From Avoscillospira sp045589035 (GTDB lineage Bacteria > Bacillota > Clostridia > Oscillospirales > Oscillospiraceae): a DNA stretch of 10,525 bases. Under the pieces are notes generated by a model. The model saw nothing but the letters and a program-made list of their open reading frames with translations. It searched no databases and was not told where the DNA came from. Below are positions 6,388 to 10,525 of this stretch, piece by piece (position 1 is the stretch's first letter; each line of letters begins with the position of its first letter). The position numbers and the translations under genes are program-made. The stretch is from contig JAZNFJ010000090.1 in NCBI GenBank assembly GCA_045589035.1, forward strand, positions 1 through 10,525, read 5' to 3'.

Positions 6388-8050
6388 TGCTGTATTTCTC
6401 TCCGCTGTCACGGCGGAACTGACGGATGTTCTGGTAGGCAGCCGCATCGACAAGGTGCAGATGCCTGCCAGAGATTTGGTTTTGCTGCAATTTCATGGAG
6501 CAAAGGGCAACGGACGGCTGCTGCTTTCCGCCTCCTCCGGCTCTCCTCGGCTGCATCTGACCACCGTTCCCCTGGAAAATCCTGCCCAGCCGCCCATGTT
6601 CTGTATGCTGCTCCGGAAGCACCTTTCCGGCGGCAGAATCGTGTCCCTCCGCCAGCCGCCTATGGAACGGTTGGTGGACATCACTTTGGACTGCACCGAT
6701 GAAATGGGCGAAGCCGTCCAGAAGCATTTGATTCTGGAGCTGATGGGACGGAACTCCAACCTCATCCTCCTTGGCAGCGACGGACGAATTCTGGACTGCC
6801 TGCGGCGGGTGGACTTTGAAATGTCGGAACAGCGGCAGGTCCTGCCGGGCCTTTTTTACCACGAACCCCCCGCTCTGCAAAAGCAAGACCCTGCCAAGGT
6901 AACCTTGGAGGAGCTGGAAGCCGCCCTGCTCTCTGTGGAGGGGGAAAGGCAGTTTGACAAATGGCTGCTGGACACCTTCGGCGGTCTATCTCCCCTCATC
7001 TGCCGGGAACTCTCCCACAGCCTGTTTGCAACGGTGGAGGCCCAGATCGGCGAAATGTCCCCGGAGACCCGCTCCGCTGCCGCCAAAGCGCTTTACGAGC
7101 AATTCCAAACCCTCTCTGCCGATTTTGCGCCCGTGATGCTGGTGAAGGACGGCAGACCTTCTGATTTTTCCTTCCGTCCCATCCGTCAGTACGGCGATTT
7201 TCTGGAAACCCAGACCTACGACAGCTTTTCCCTTCTGCTGGACGGCTTCTATGCCCGCCGGGATCATGCAGACCGGATGCGGCAGAAAACCCAGACTCTC
7301 ACCAAGACCATCTCCAATCTGGCAAACCGTACCCGCAGAAAGCTGGAAACCCAGCGGAAGGAACTGACTTCCGCCAAAGACCGGGAGCGGCTGCGGCAGC
7401 TGGGCGACATCGTCACCGCCAATCTCCATGCCATGTCCCGCGGTCAAACCAAACTGACTGCCGTGGATTTCTACGACATGGACATGAAAGAAGTGGACAT
7501 TCCCCTGTCTCCCCAGCTTTCTCCCCAGCAAAATGCTGCTAAGTTCTACAAGGACTACACCCGCGCCAAAAATGCGGAAAAAATGCTCACAGAGCAGATC
7601 GCCAAAGGCGAAACAGAACTGGAATATCTCCAGTCCATTCTGGAGGAACTCCAGAGAGCCGAAACGGAAAAGGATGTCGCGGAGATCCGTTTGGAACTGG
7701 TACAGGGCGGCTATGTCCGGGATACAGAACGGAAGAAATCCATGAAAACACCCCCGGCAAAACCCATGGAATTTGTTTCCTCCGATGGCTATACCATCCG
7801 CGTGGGCCGCAACAACCGCCAGAACGATGAACTGACCCTCAAACAGAGTGCCAAGGGCGATTTGTGGCTCCATGTGCAGAAGCTTCATGGCAGCCATGTG
7901 GTCATCACCTGCGGCGGTGTCCGTCCCCCCGATACCACCATCACCGAAGCGGCCATGCTGGCGGCTTTCTACTCTCAGGCAAGAGAGAGCCAGAATGTAC
8001 CCGTGGATATCACCCCCGTCAAGCAGGTAAACAAGCGTGCGGGCGGCTAG
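6377..8050 (+). CDS. rqcH: RqcH (Rqc2/NEMF homologue), ended early by an in-frame TAG
   Basis: RqcH binds stalled 50S-peptidyl-tRNA complexes and directs C-terminal alanine tailing of the trapped peptide; older labels are fibronectin-binding protein FbpA/PavA. The start is the ATG at 6377 after TGGAGGA, giving MPFDAVFLSAV; the frame is open from 6230 inside mrnC but that part is not RqcH-like. NFACT-N covers about 1-290 with E97-R98 where the family has Asp-Arg, and ELMGR at 121-125. Charged coiled-coil-like helices lie at about 293-335 and 395-440, and NFACT-R begins near 462 with VGRNNRQNDELT and DLWLHVQKLHGSHVV. TAG at codon 558 stops the protein at 557 residues; the same frame continues for 26 family-like residues to TAA at 8129-8131, so the ancestral protein had 584. 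Confidence 0.93.
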   Translation: MPFDAVFLSAVTAELTDVLVGSRIDKVQMPARDLVLLQFHGAKGNGRLLLSASSGSPRLHLTTVPLENPAQPPMFCMLLRKHLSGGRIVSLRQPPMERLVDITLDCTDEMGEAVQKHLILELMGRNSNLILLGSDGRILDCLRRVDFEMSEQRQVLPGLFYHEPPALQKQDPAKVTLEELEAALLSVEGERQFDKWLLDTFGGLSPLICRELSHSLFATVEAQIGEMSPETRSAAAKALYEQFQTLSADFAPVMLVKDGRPSDFSFRPIRQYGDFLETQTYDSFSLLLDGFYARRDHADRMRQKTQTLTKTISNLANRTRRKLETQRKELTSAKDRERLRQLGDIVTANLHAMSRGQTKLTAVDFYDMDMKEVDIPLSPQLSPQQNAAKFYKDYTRAKNAEKMLTEQIAKGETELEYLQSILEELQRAETEKDVAEIRLELVQGGYVRDTERKKSMKTPPAKPMEFVSSDGYTIRVGRNNRQNDELTLKQSAKGDLWLHVQKLHGSHVVITCGGVRPPDTTITEAAMLAAFYSQARESQNVPVDITPVKQVNKRAGG

Positions 8051-8131
8051 CCGGGCATGGTCATCTACCACGAGTACAACACCATCTACGCAACCCCGGA
8101 CGCAGAACTGCCGGATAAACTCAGGAGGTAA
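8048..8131 (+). pseudogene. Amber codon and severed C-terminal tail of rqcH
   Basis: TAG (8048-8050) is followed in the same frame by PGMVIYHEYNTIYATPDAEL and a few more residues, then TAA at 8129-8131. RqcH homologues typically read ...GAKPGMVIY...TLYVTPDEEL at this place, so the TAG stands exactly where Lys (AAG) is expected: one A-to-T change would explain it. The tail's last codons contain the AGGAGG ribosome site of the next gene. Options are a real nonsense mutation, a sequencing or assembly error, or readthrough. An ATG at 8057 could restart, but has no good ribosome site. Confidence 0.85.
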
Positions 8132-8134
8132 GGT

Positions 8135-8404
8135 ATGGACTGGAAGGACAAGCACTATTCCTATTTTCAGAACACCCAATGTGAGTTTTTCCCCTGCCAC
8201 AAAGGCGCAAATGAGAAAAACTTCAACTGTCTGTTTTGCTACTGCCCCCTCTATGCCTTAGGCGACAAATGCGGCGGCAATTTTTCCTACACCCCCGAGG
8301 GCTACAAGGACTGCTCCGCCTGTCTTGTGCCCCATAAAAAGGAAAACTACGGCAAAATCAACGAACGATATGCAGATATTGCCGAACTGGTGAAAAACGC
8401 ATAA
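8135..8404 (+). CDS. Cysteine-rich small domain protein (PF04071-like)
   Basis: An 89-residue soluble protein that I recognise as the cysteine-rich small domain family (PF04071), found in Clostridia and methanogens; function unknown, probably metal binding. Eight cysteines are visible: C16 and C21 (QCEFFPCHKG), C32/C35/C37 (NCLFCYCPLY), C46 (GDKCGGNF), and C60/C63 (DCSACLVPH), with H22 and H67 as further possible ligands. The pattern FFPCHK...FNCLFCYCPLYALGDKCGGNF is strongly family-like and looks complete. AGGAGG at 8123-8128, inside the rqcH tail, lies six bases before the ATG, so in an intact rqcH the two genes would be tightly coupled; the amber codon now ends rqcH translation about 85 bases upstream. 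Confidence 0.85.
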   Translation: MDWKDKHYSYFQNTQCEFFPCHKGANEKNFNCLFCYCPLYALGDKCGGNFSYTPEGYKDCSACLVPHKKENYGKINERYADIAELVKNA

Positions 8405-8407
8405 AAA

Positions 8408-8436
8408 CCTCACGAAGGCGGACACTATCCGTGAGG
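8408..8436 (+). promoter_or_regulatory. Hairpin covering the ribosome site of the 50-aa gene
   Basis: CCTCACG (8408-8414) and CGTGAGG (8430-8436) are perfect complements with a 15-nt loop. The right arm contains the GAGG that serves as ribosome site for the ATG at 8444. No T-run follows, so a terminator is unlikely; reduced or conditional translation of the next gene is the inferred effect. Confidence 0.5.
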
Positions 8437-8443
8437 TGATACC

Positions 8444-8596
8444 ATGAAAAAGAAACAGGATGACCCTGCTGTCCACGATCTCCGTGACCATCCGGTGCCG
8501 CCGGTCAAAGGCGCGATCACAGACAGAGGTGATGCGGTGATTCGTCCGGAAAGCCGCACCATGGGCAGCAAGTCCACCTTCGAAACCATGGAATAG
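8444..8596 (+). CDS. Small hydrophilic protein of unknown function (50 aa)
   Basis: An open frame of 50 codons from ATG at 8444 to TAG at 8594. GTGAGGTG lies seven to nine bases upstream. The product starts MKKKQDDPAVHDLRDHPVPP and ends in MGSKSTFETME: very polar, rich in Asp, Arg, Pro and Lys, with no cysteine, no membrane segment and no signal peptide. Third positions are often G or C as in neighbouring genes (for example GTG CCG CCG GTC AAA GGC GCG ATC), which supports real coding. I do not recognise a family. It sits between two cysteine-rich protein genes on the same strand, and its ribosome site can be hidden in the hairpin at 8408-8436. Confidence 0.6.
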   Translation: MKKKQDDPAVHDLRDHPVPPVKGAITDRGDAVIRPESRTMGSKSTFETME

Positions 8597-8610
8597 TTCC
8601 GCACAAAAAC

Positions 8611-8673
8611 CCTCCTCCCGCATAAGATGGCATGGGGATGCATTCCCCTCATCTTTTAGGAGGAGGACTTTTT
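8611..8673 (+). promoter_or_regulatory. Nested hairpin burying the ribosome site of the Cys-rich repeat gene
   Basis: CCTCCTCC (8611-8618) is complementary to GGAGGAGG (8659-8666), the ribosome site of the gene starting at 8674. Inside it, AAGATG (8624-8629) pairs with CATCTT (8650-8655) and GGGGA (8634-8638) with TCCCC (8644-8648). Five Ts (8669-8673) follow the outer stem directly before the ATG. It can therefore act as a translation-blocking structure, a temperature- or protein-opened switch, or an attenuator. The pairing is read from the sequence; the regulatory role is inference. Confidence 0.65.
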
Positions 8674-8991
8674 ATGGCCTGCAATTCCTGTAACTCCTGC
8701 AACTGGACCACCTGGAACGGCGTTTCCGGCATTCAGTTCCCCGATTTCGTTGCCAACTCCTGCTGCAACCCCTGCTGCGAAAACGGCAGCGTTTCCGGCA
8801 GCACTTCCTGCGGCTGCAACAGCTGCGGCAATGTTTCCGGCAGTACTTCCGGCAGCTGCGGCTGCCATTCCTGCGGCAATGTCGGCGGCACTTCCACCGG
8901 CTCCTGCGGCTGTGGCTGCAGCCACTGCCACTCCTGCGGCAATGTCGGCGGTCTGAACACCTGCAATCCCTGCGCTCGCTGCAGCGGCTAA
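8674..8991 (+). CDS. Cysteine/glycine/serine-rich repeat protein, unknown function
   Basis: A 105-residue protein with 21 cysteines (20%), and much Gly, Ser and Asn. It begins MACNSCNSCNWTTWNG, has a short cysteine-free part (GVSGIQFPDFVAN), then paired cysteines (SCCNPCC) and three imperfect repeats opening with SCGNV at about residues 50, 66 and 87, each followed by a Gly/Ser/Thr linker and CGC or CGCGC. The end is CNPCARCSG. No signal peptide or membrane segment is seen. The frame is open from 8632, but the ATG at 8674 follows GGAGGAGG by seven bases. I do not recognise a family; a metal-binding (metallothionein-like), disulfide-crosslinked spore-coat-like or peptide-precursor role are all possible, none shown. 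Confidence 0.8.
   Translation: MACNSCNSCNWTTWNGVSGIQFPDFVANSCCNPCCENGSVSGSTSCGCNSCGNVSGSTSGSCGCHSCGNVGGTSTGSCGCGCSHCHSCGNVGGLNTCNPCARCSG
8824..8945 (+). repeat. In-gene direct repeats encoding SCGNV units
   Basis: The 11-mer TGCGGCAATGT occurs at 8824, 8872 and 8935, spaced 48 and 63 bp, both multiples of three. Flanking bases (TCCGGC or CGGCGG and CTGCGGCTG) are also partly conserved. This is a degenerate in-frame tandem repeat of 16 and 21 codons inside the Cys-rich gene, a site where unit number could change by slippage or recombination. Confidence 0.85.
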
Positions 8992-8997
8992 AAAACA

Positions 8998-9017
8998 GGC
9001 GGAGTAAGCACTCCGCC
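8998..9017. terminator. Hairpin after the Cys-rich gene, possible terminator
   Basis: GGCGGAGT (8998-9005), loop AAGC and ACTCCGCC (9010-9017) form a perfect eight-pair GC-rich stem seven bases past the TAA. Rightward, no T-run follows; leftward, the A-run 8990-8995 would give a T-run, so it fits the leftward direction better. It may still pause or stabilise the rightward transcript. Confidence 0.5.
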
Positions 9018-9039
9018 ATACATAGATACACATCCCCCG

Positions 9040-9072
9040 CACGAGGTTTCTTTGCAGGCAAGAAACCTCGTG
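9040..9072. terminator. Thirteen-pair hairpin before the kinase promoter
   Basis: CACGAGGTTTCTT (9040-9052) and AAGAAACCTCGTG (9060-9072) are perfect complements with a seven-base loop. It abuts TTGACATTTTT, whose broken T-run may suffice for termination of the operon coming from the left. No gene lies in 8992-9132; besides this hairpin and the one at 8998 it holds only a weak promoter. Confidence 0.5.
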
Positions 9073-9101
9073 TTGACATTTTTCCGGGGCTGTGTTAGCC
9101 T
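9073..9101 (+). promoter_or_regulatory. Possible promoter of the sugar kinase gene
   Basis: A perfect TTGACA (9073-9078) starts right after the hairpin. At 17-base spacing the -10 box would be TAGCCT (9096-9101) with a TG one base before it (extended -10 form); a better TAAAAT at 9101-9106 is 22 bases away, too far. The -10 is weak, so the assignment is tentative. Confidence 0.4.
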
Positions 9102-9132
9102 AAAATCAAGAAAACTACAGGAGGTTTTGACC

Positions 9133-10062
9133 ATGATGGATCTCTACAGCATCGGTGAACTGATCATCGATTTTATTCCCGGCAGCGAACCCTTCAGCTA
9201 TATCCGCAAAGCCGGCGGCGCCCCTGCCAATGTTGCCATTGCCGCAGCCAGAAACGGCCTGCAGGTAGGCATGTGCTGCAGTGTCGGTGATGACGATTTT
9301 GGCCGTTTCCTTATGGAAACGCTGAAAGAAAATAAAGTCGCAGCGCTGCATCCGGAACTCTGCACCGAAGCCGTCACCACCATGGCCATTGTCACCCTGT
9401 CCCCCGACGGTGACCGCAGTTTTACCTTTGTCCGCAAGCCCGGCGCAGACATGCTCCTTACCGAAGAAGATGTGAAGGAGGCAGACATTGCCGAAGCCGT
9501 CATCGTCCATGCCGGCTCTGTGACCCTCTCCGCCACTCCTGTGTACAAAGCCACAGTCAAGGCCTTGAAACTGGGCCACGAAATGGGCAAGCTGGTCAGC
9601 TTCGACATCAACTACCGCAACGTCATGTGGAACACCAAGGATGACTGCACCGCTTATGTGCAGAAAATCCTCCCCTATGTGGATCTGCTGAAAATTTCCG
9701 ATGAGGAAGTGGACATGCTGGGCGGCGAAGCGAATGTCCCGGCCGTCATGGCAGAAAACGGCATTTCCGTGGTGGTGGAGACCCTCGGTTCCAAGGGCGC
9801 AAGATGCTTCTTTGGCGGCGAAGTCTTTGACATCCCCGGCAGAAAGGCCGTCTGCGTGGATGCCACCGGTGCCGGCGATGCTTTCTGGGGCGGTTTCCTC
9901 TCCTGCCTGCGGCTGAACGGCGTCACCGCCGCAAGTCAGCTGACTCGTCCTCTGCTGGAACAGGCCATGACCTACGGCAACGTCAGCGGCTGGCTCTGTG
10001 TCCAGAGCAAGGGTGCCATCGAATCCCTGCCCACCAGAGCGCAGATCGAAAGCTATCTGTAA
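9133..10062 (+). CDS. PfkB-family carbohydrate kinase, fructokinase-like
   Basis: Cytoplasmic ATP-dependent sugar kinase of the ribokinase/PfkB family, 309 residues. SIGELIIDFIPG (6-17) and GGAPANVAIAAARNG (28-42) match the sugar-binding N-terminal motif and are typical of fructokinases. SFDINYRNVMW (156-166) corresponds to the fructokinase stretch usually written DPNYRPxLW. VDATGAGDAFWGGF (242-255) is the second PfkB signature with catalytic base D249, and the end LPTRAQIESYL also resembles fructokinases. Related 2-keto-3-deoxygluconate kinases cannot be excluded from sequence alone. AGGAGG at 9119-9124 sets the start at ATG 9133 (9136 is possible); the open frame upstream to 9052 crosses the hairpin and is noncoding. 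It stands alone: no sugar transporter or hydrolase is nearby. Confidence 0.9.
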   Translation: MMDLYSIGELIIDFIPGSEPFSYIRKAGGAPANVAIAAARNGLQVGMCCSVGDDDFGRFLMETLKENKVAALHPELCTEAVTTMAIVTLSPDGDRSFTFVRKPGADMLLTEEDVKEADIAEAVIVHAGSVTLSATPVYKATVKALKLGHEMGKLVSFDINYRNVMWNTKDDCTAYVQKILPYVDLLKISDEEVDMLGGEANVPAVMAENGISVVVETLGSKGARCFFGGEVFDIPGRKAVCVDATGAGDAFWGGFLSCLRLNGVTAASQLTRPLLEQAMTYGNVSGWLCVQSKGAIESLPTRAQIESYL

Positions 10063-10075
10063 ATCATCTTCCCTG

Positions 10076-10104
10076 TTGACAACTTACTCCAAATGTGGTA
10101 AACT
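10076..10104 (+). promoter_or_regulatory. Promoter of the FeoB-associated gene
   Basis: TTGACA (10076-10081), 17-base spacer and TAAACT (10099-10104), with TG one base before the -10 box (extended -10 form). It lies 13 bp after the kinase stop and gives the short gene at 10143 its own start point near 10111. Confidence 0.75.
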
Positions 10105-10111
10105 CCCTGTA

Positions 10112-10127
10112 GTTAGTTTTGCCTAAC
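10112..10127. promoter_or_regulatory. Candidate metalloregulator operator (DtxR-like palindrome)
   Basis: GTTAG (10112-10116) and CTAAC (10123-10127) form an inverted repeat lying on the expected transcription start, where a repressor would block initiation. TTAG...CTAA palindromes resemble DtxR/IdeR-type iron-regulator sites, which would suit a Feo-linked gene, but the six-base spacing differs from the classic DtxR consensus. It could also be a small 5' hairpin in the RNA. Confidence 0.4.
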
Positions 10128-10142
10128 CAAGGAGGTCAGACC

Positions 10143-10292
10143 ATGAATCTTCCATCTGCTATCATTCTGTTTCTGGTGGCAGCGGCTGTCATCGCCGTCA
10201 TCATTTCCCGCATCCAATCCAAAAAAGCCGGAAAGACCGGCTGCGGCTGCTCCTGCAGCGGCTGTGCCTACAAAGATCAATGTCATAAATAA
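10143..10292 (+). CDS. FeoB-associated Cys-rich membrane protein
   Basis: A 49-residue protein: one N-terminal membrane helix (residues 3-22, hydrophobic from LPSAIILFLV through AVII), a basic stretch SRIQSKKAGK, then a cysteine cluster CGCSCSGCAYKDQC with five cysteines. This is the layout of the FeoB-associated Cys-rich membrane protein family (PF12669), short proteins usually encoded next to ferrous iron transporter genes, with proposed but unproven roles in iron handling on the cytoplasmic side. AAGGAGGT precedes the ATG by eight bases. Here no feoA or feoB is adjacent within the window: a kinase lies upstream and a convergent aspartate kinase downstream. It has its own promoter and a palindrome at the start site. 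Confidence 0.82.
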   Translation: MNLPSAIILFLVAAAVIAVIISRIQSKKAGKTGCGCSCSGCAYKDQCHK

Positions 10293-10296
10293 GAAT

Positions 10297-10378
10297 ACGG
10301 ATCGCGACAGGCCTGCGGCCTTCGCGATGACACCTTGATTTTGGTCATTGCGAGGGCTAAAAGCCCGTGGCAATCCGT
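10297..10378. repeat. 82-bp palindromic element, dispersed-repeat-like
   Basis: Ends ACGGAT (10297-10302) and ATCCGT (10373-10378) are inverted. Inside are two hairpins: TCGCGA-c-AGGCC (10302-10313) with GGCCTTCGCGA (10317-10327), and ATTGC..GGGCT (10347-10358) with AGCCC...GCAAT (10362-10374). A competing middle pairing joins 10323-10331 with 10344-10352 (nine pairs, one G-T). It has no open frame. It resembles short noncoding palindromic repeats (MITE- or REP-like) scattered in intergenic regions of Clostridia; copy number cannot be judged from one window. It lies between the Feo-type gene's stop and its terminator. Confidence 0.65.
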
Positions 10379-10383
10379 TTGCC

Positions 10384-10423
10384 AAAGAAAAACACAGAGG
10401 CGTTTGCCTCTGTGTTTTTCTTT
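10384..10423. terminator. Strong bidirectional intrinsic terminator
   Basis: A perfect 18-pair stem, AAAGAAAAACACAGAGGC (10384-10401) with 10406-10423, and loop GTTT. The GC-rich top (ACACAGAGGC) is flanked by A- and T-runs on both sides, so it can end the rightward gene at 10143 and the leftward aspartate kinase gene alike. Confidence 0.92.
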
Positions 10424-10429
10424 TTAGAA

Positions 10430-10525
10430 TCAATCAAAGAACTTATCGTGGATGGCGCGGACGGCGCGTTCGGAATCAACCTTGTCCACCAGAACGGAGA
10501 CCTTGATCTCGGAGGTGGAGATGAT
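10430..10525 (-). CDS. lysC: Aspartate kinase, C-terminal fragment (cut by window edge)
   Basis: Only the last 31 residues are inside the window, read leftward and ending at TGA (10432-10430). IISTSEIKVSVLVDKVDSER followed by AVRAIHDKFFD is the typical end of the second ACT domain of aspartokinases, where the STSEIKxSxLVD strand takes part in allosteric feedback by lysine or threonine. Aspartate kinase starts the aspartate pathway that supplies homoserine for metA and metY in this window, though it is convergent and separate from that operon. Which isozyme it is cannot be told from this fragment. Confidence 0.88.
   Translation of the reverse strand: MISTSEIKVSVLVDKVDSERAVRAIHDKFFD

Noticed and set aside
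8048..8050. Pyrrolysine insertion at the rqcH TAG
   Set aside because: No reason for pyrrolysine in RqcH, and a one-base change from the expected Lys codon is simpler; left only as something a pylS/pylT search could settle.
6986..8200. 404-codon minus-strand open frame over rqcH
   Set aside because: Same composition effect; it runs across RqcH and the start of the PF04071-type gene and resembles nothing known.
8824..8945. CRISPR-like array suggested by three repeats
   Set aside because: The repeats are 11 bp, degenerate, in frame within a gene and spaced as codon multiples; no spacer-like unique segments or cas genes.
8656..9079. Ala-rich and Arg/Cys-rich minus-strand frames opposite the Cys-rich gene
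   Set aside because: Both arise from reading GGC/TGC-type repeats backwards. The plus-strand frame has the ribosome site and a sensible start; the minus frames have neither.
9101..9106. TAAAAT as the -10 box of the kinase promoter
   Set aside because: It is 22 bases from TTGACA, beyond workable sigma-A spacing; kept only the weaker 17-base alternative with low confidence.

Overview
The window looks like a chromosomal housekeeping segment of a gut-type Clostridia, most likely Oscillospiraceae/Ruminococcaceae. The basis is moderate-to-high GC coding DNA with strong AGGAGG ribosome sites, a ylxM-ffh-rpsP-khpA order, FeoB-associated and PF04071-type cysteine-rich small proteins, and a queT gene behind a pseudoknotted leader resembling preQ1-III, a class known mainly from Ruminococcaceae. 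The taxonomic call is inference; there is no rRNA or species marker here. I see no prophage, transposase, CRISPR array, tRNA or rRNA.

Layout. Positions 1-135 form one large near-perfect inverted repeat folded around a transcription terminator, so the end of khpA appears twice, head to head. On the minus strand, 2348 to 88, runs the signal recognition particle cluster: ylxM, ffh, rpsP, khpA, read from a consensus sigma-A promoter at 2392-2420 and closed by the terminator at 50-84. Back to back with it, a second near-consensus promoter (2431-2459) fires rightward through a ~120-nt riboswitch-like leader into queT, the queuosine-precursor ECF substrate subunit.

A third promoter overlaps the queT stop codon and starts a compact run: metY (O-acetylhomoserine sulfhydrylase), metA (homoserine O-acetyltransferase), a yqeC-like gene, mrnC (23S rRNA maturation), rqcH (ribosome rescue), a PF04071-type cysteine-rich small protein, an unrecognised 50-aa protein and a 105-aa repeat protein with 20% cysteine. 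MetA makes O-acetylhomoserine and MetY turns it directly into homocysteine, so the pair is a complete direct-sulfhydrylation module. MrnC and RqcH are a ribosome biogenesis/quality-control pair that overlap by 11 bp. rqcH carries an in-frame TAG, after which the reading frame continues for 26 family-like residues to a TAA.

From 9040 on come a PfkB-family (fructokinase-like) sugar kinase, then a 49-aa FeoB-associated cysteine-rich membrane protein with its own promoter and a DtxR-like operator candidate, an 82-bp palindromic dispersed-repeat-like element, a strong bidirectional terminator, and the 3' end of a convergent aspartate kinase gene cut by the window edge.

The least explained parts are the cysteine-rich stretch 8135-8991, where two successive small genes have their Shine-Dalgarno sites buried in hairpins, the amber codon in rqcH, and the fold-back at the left edge.
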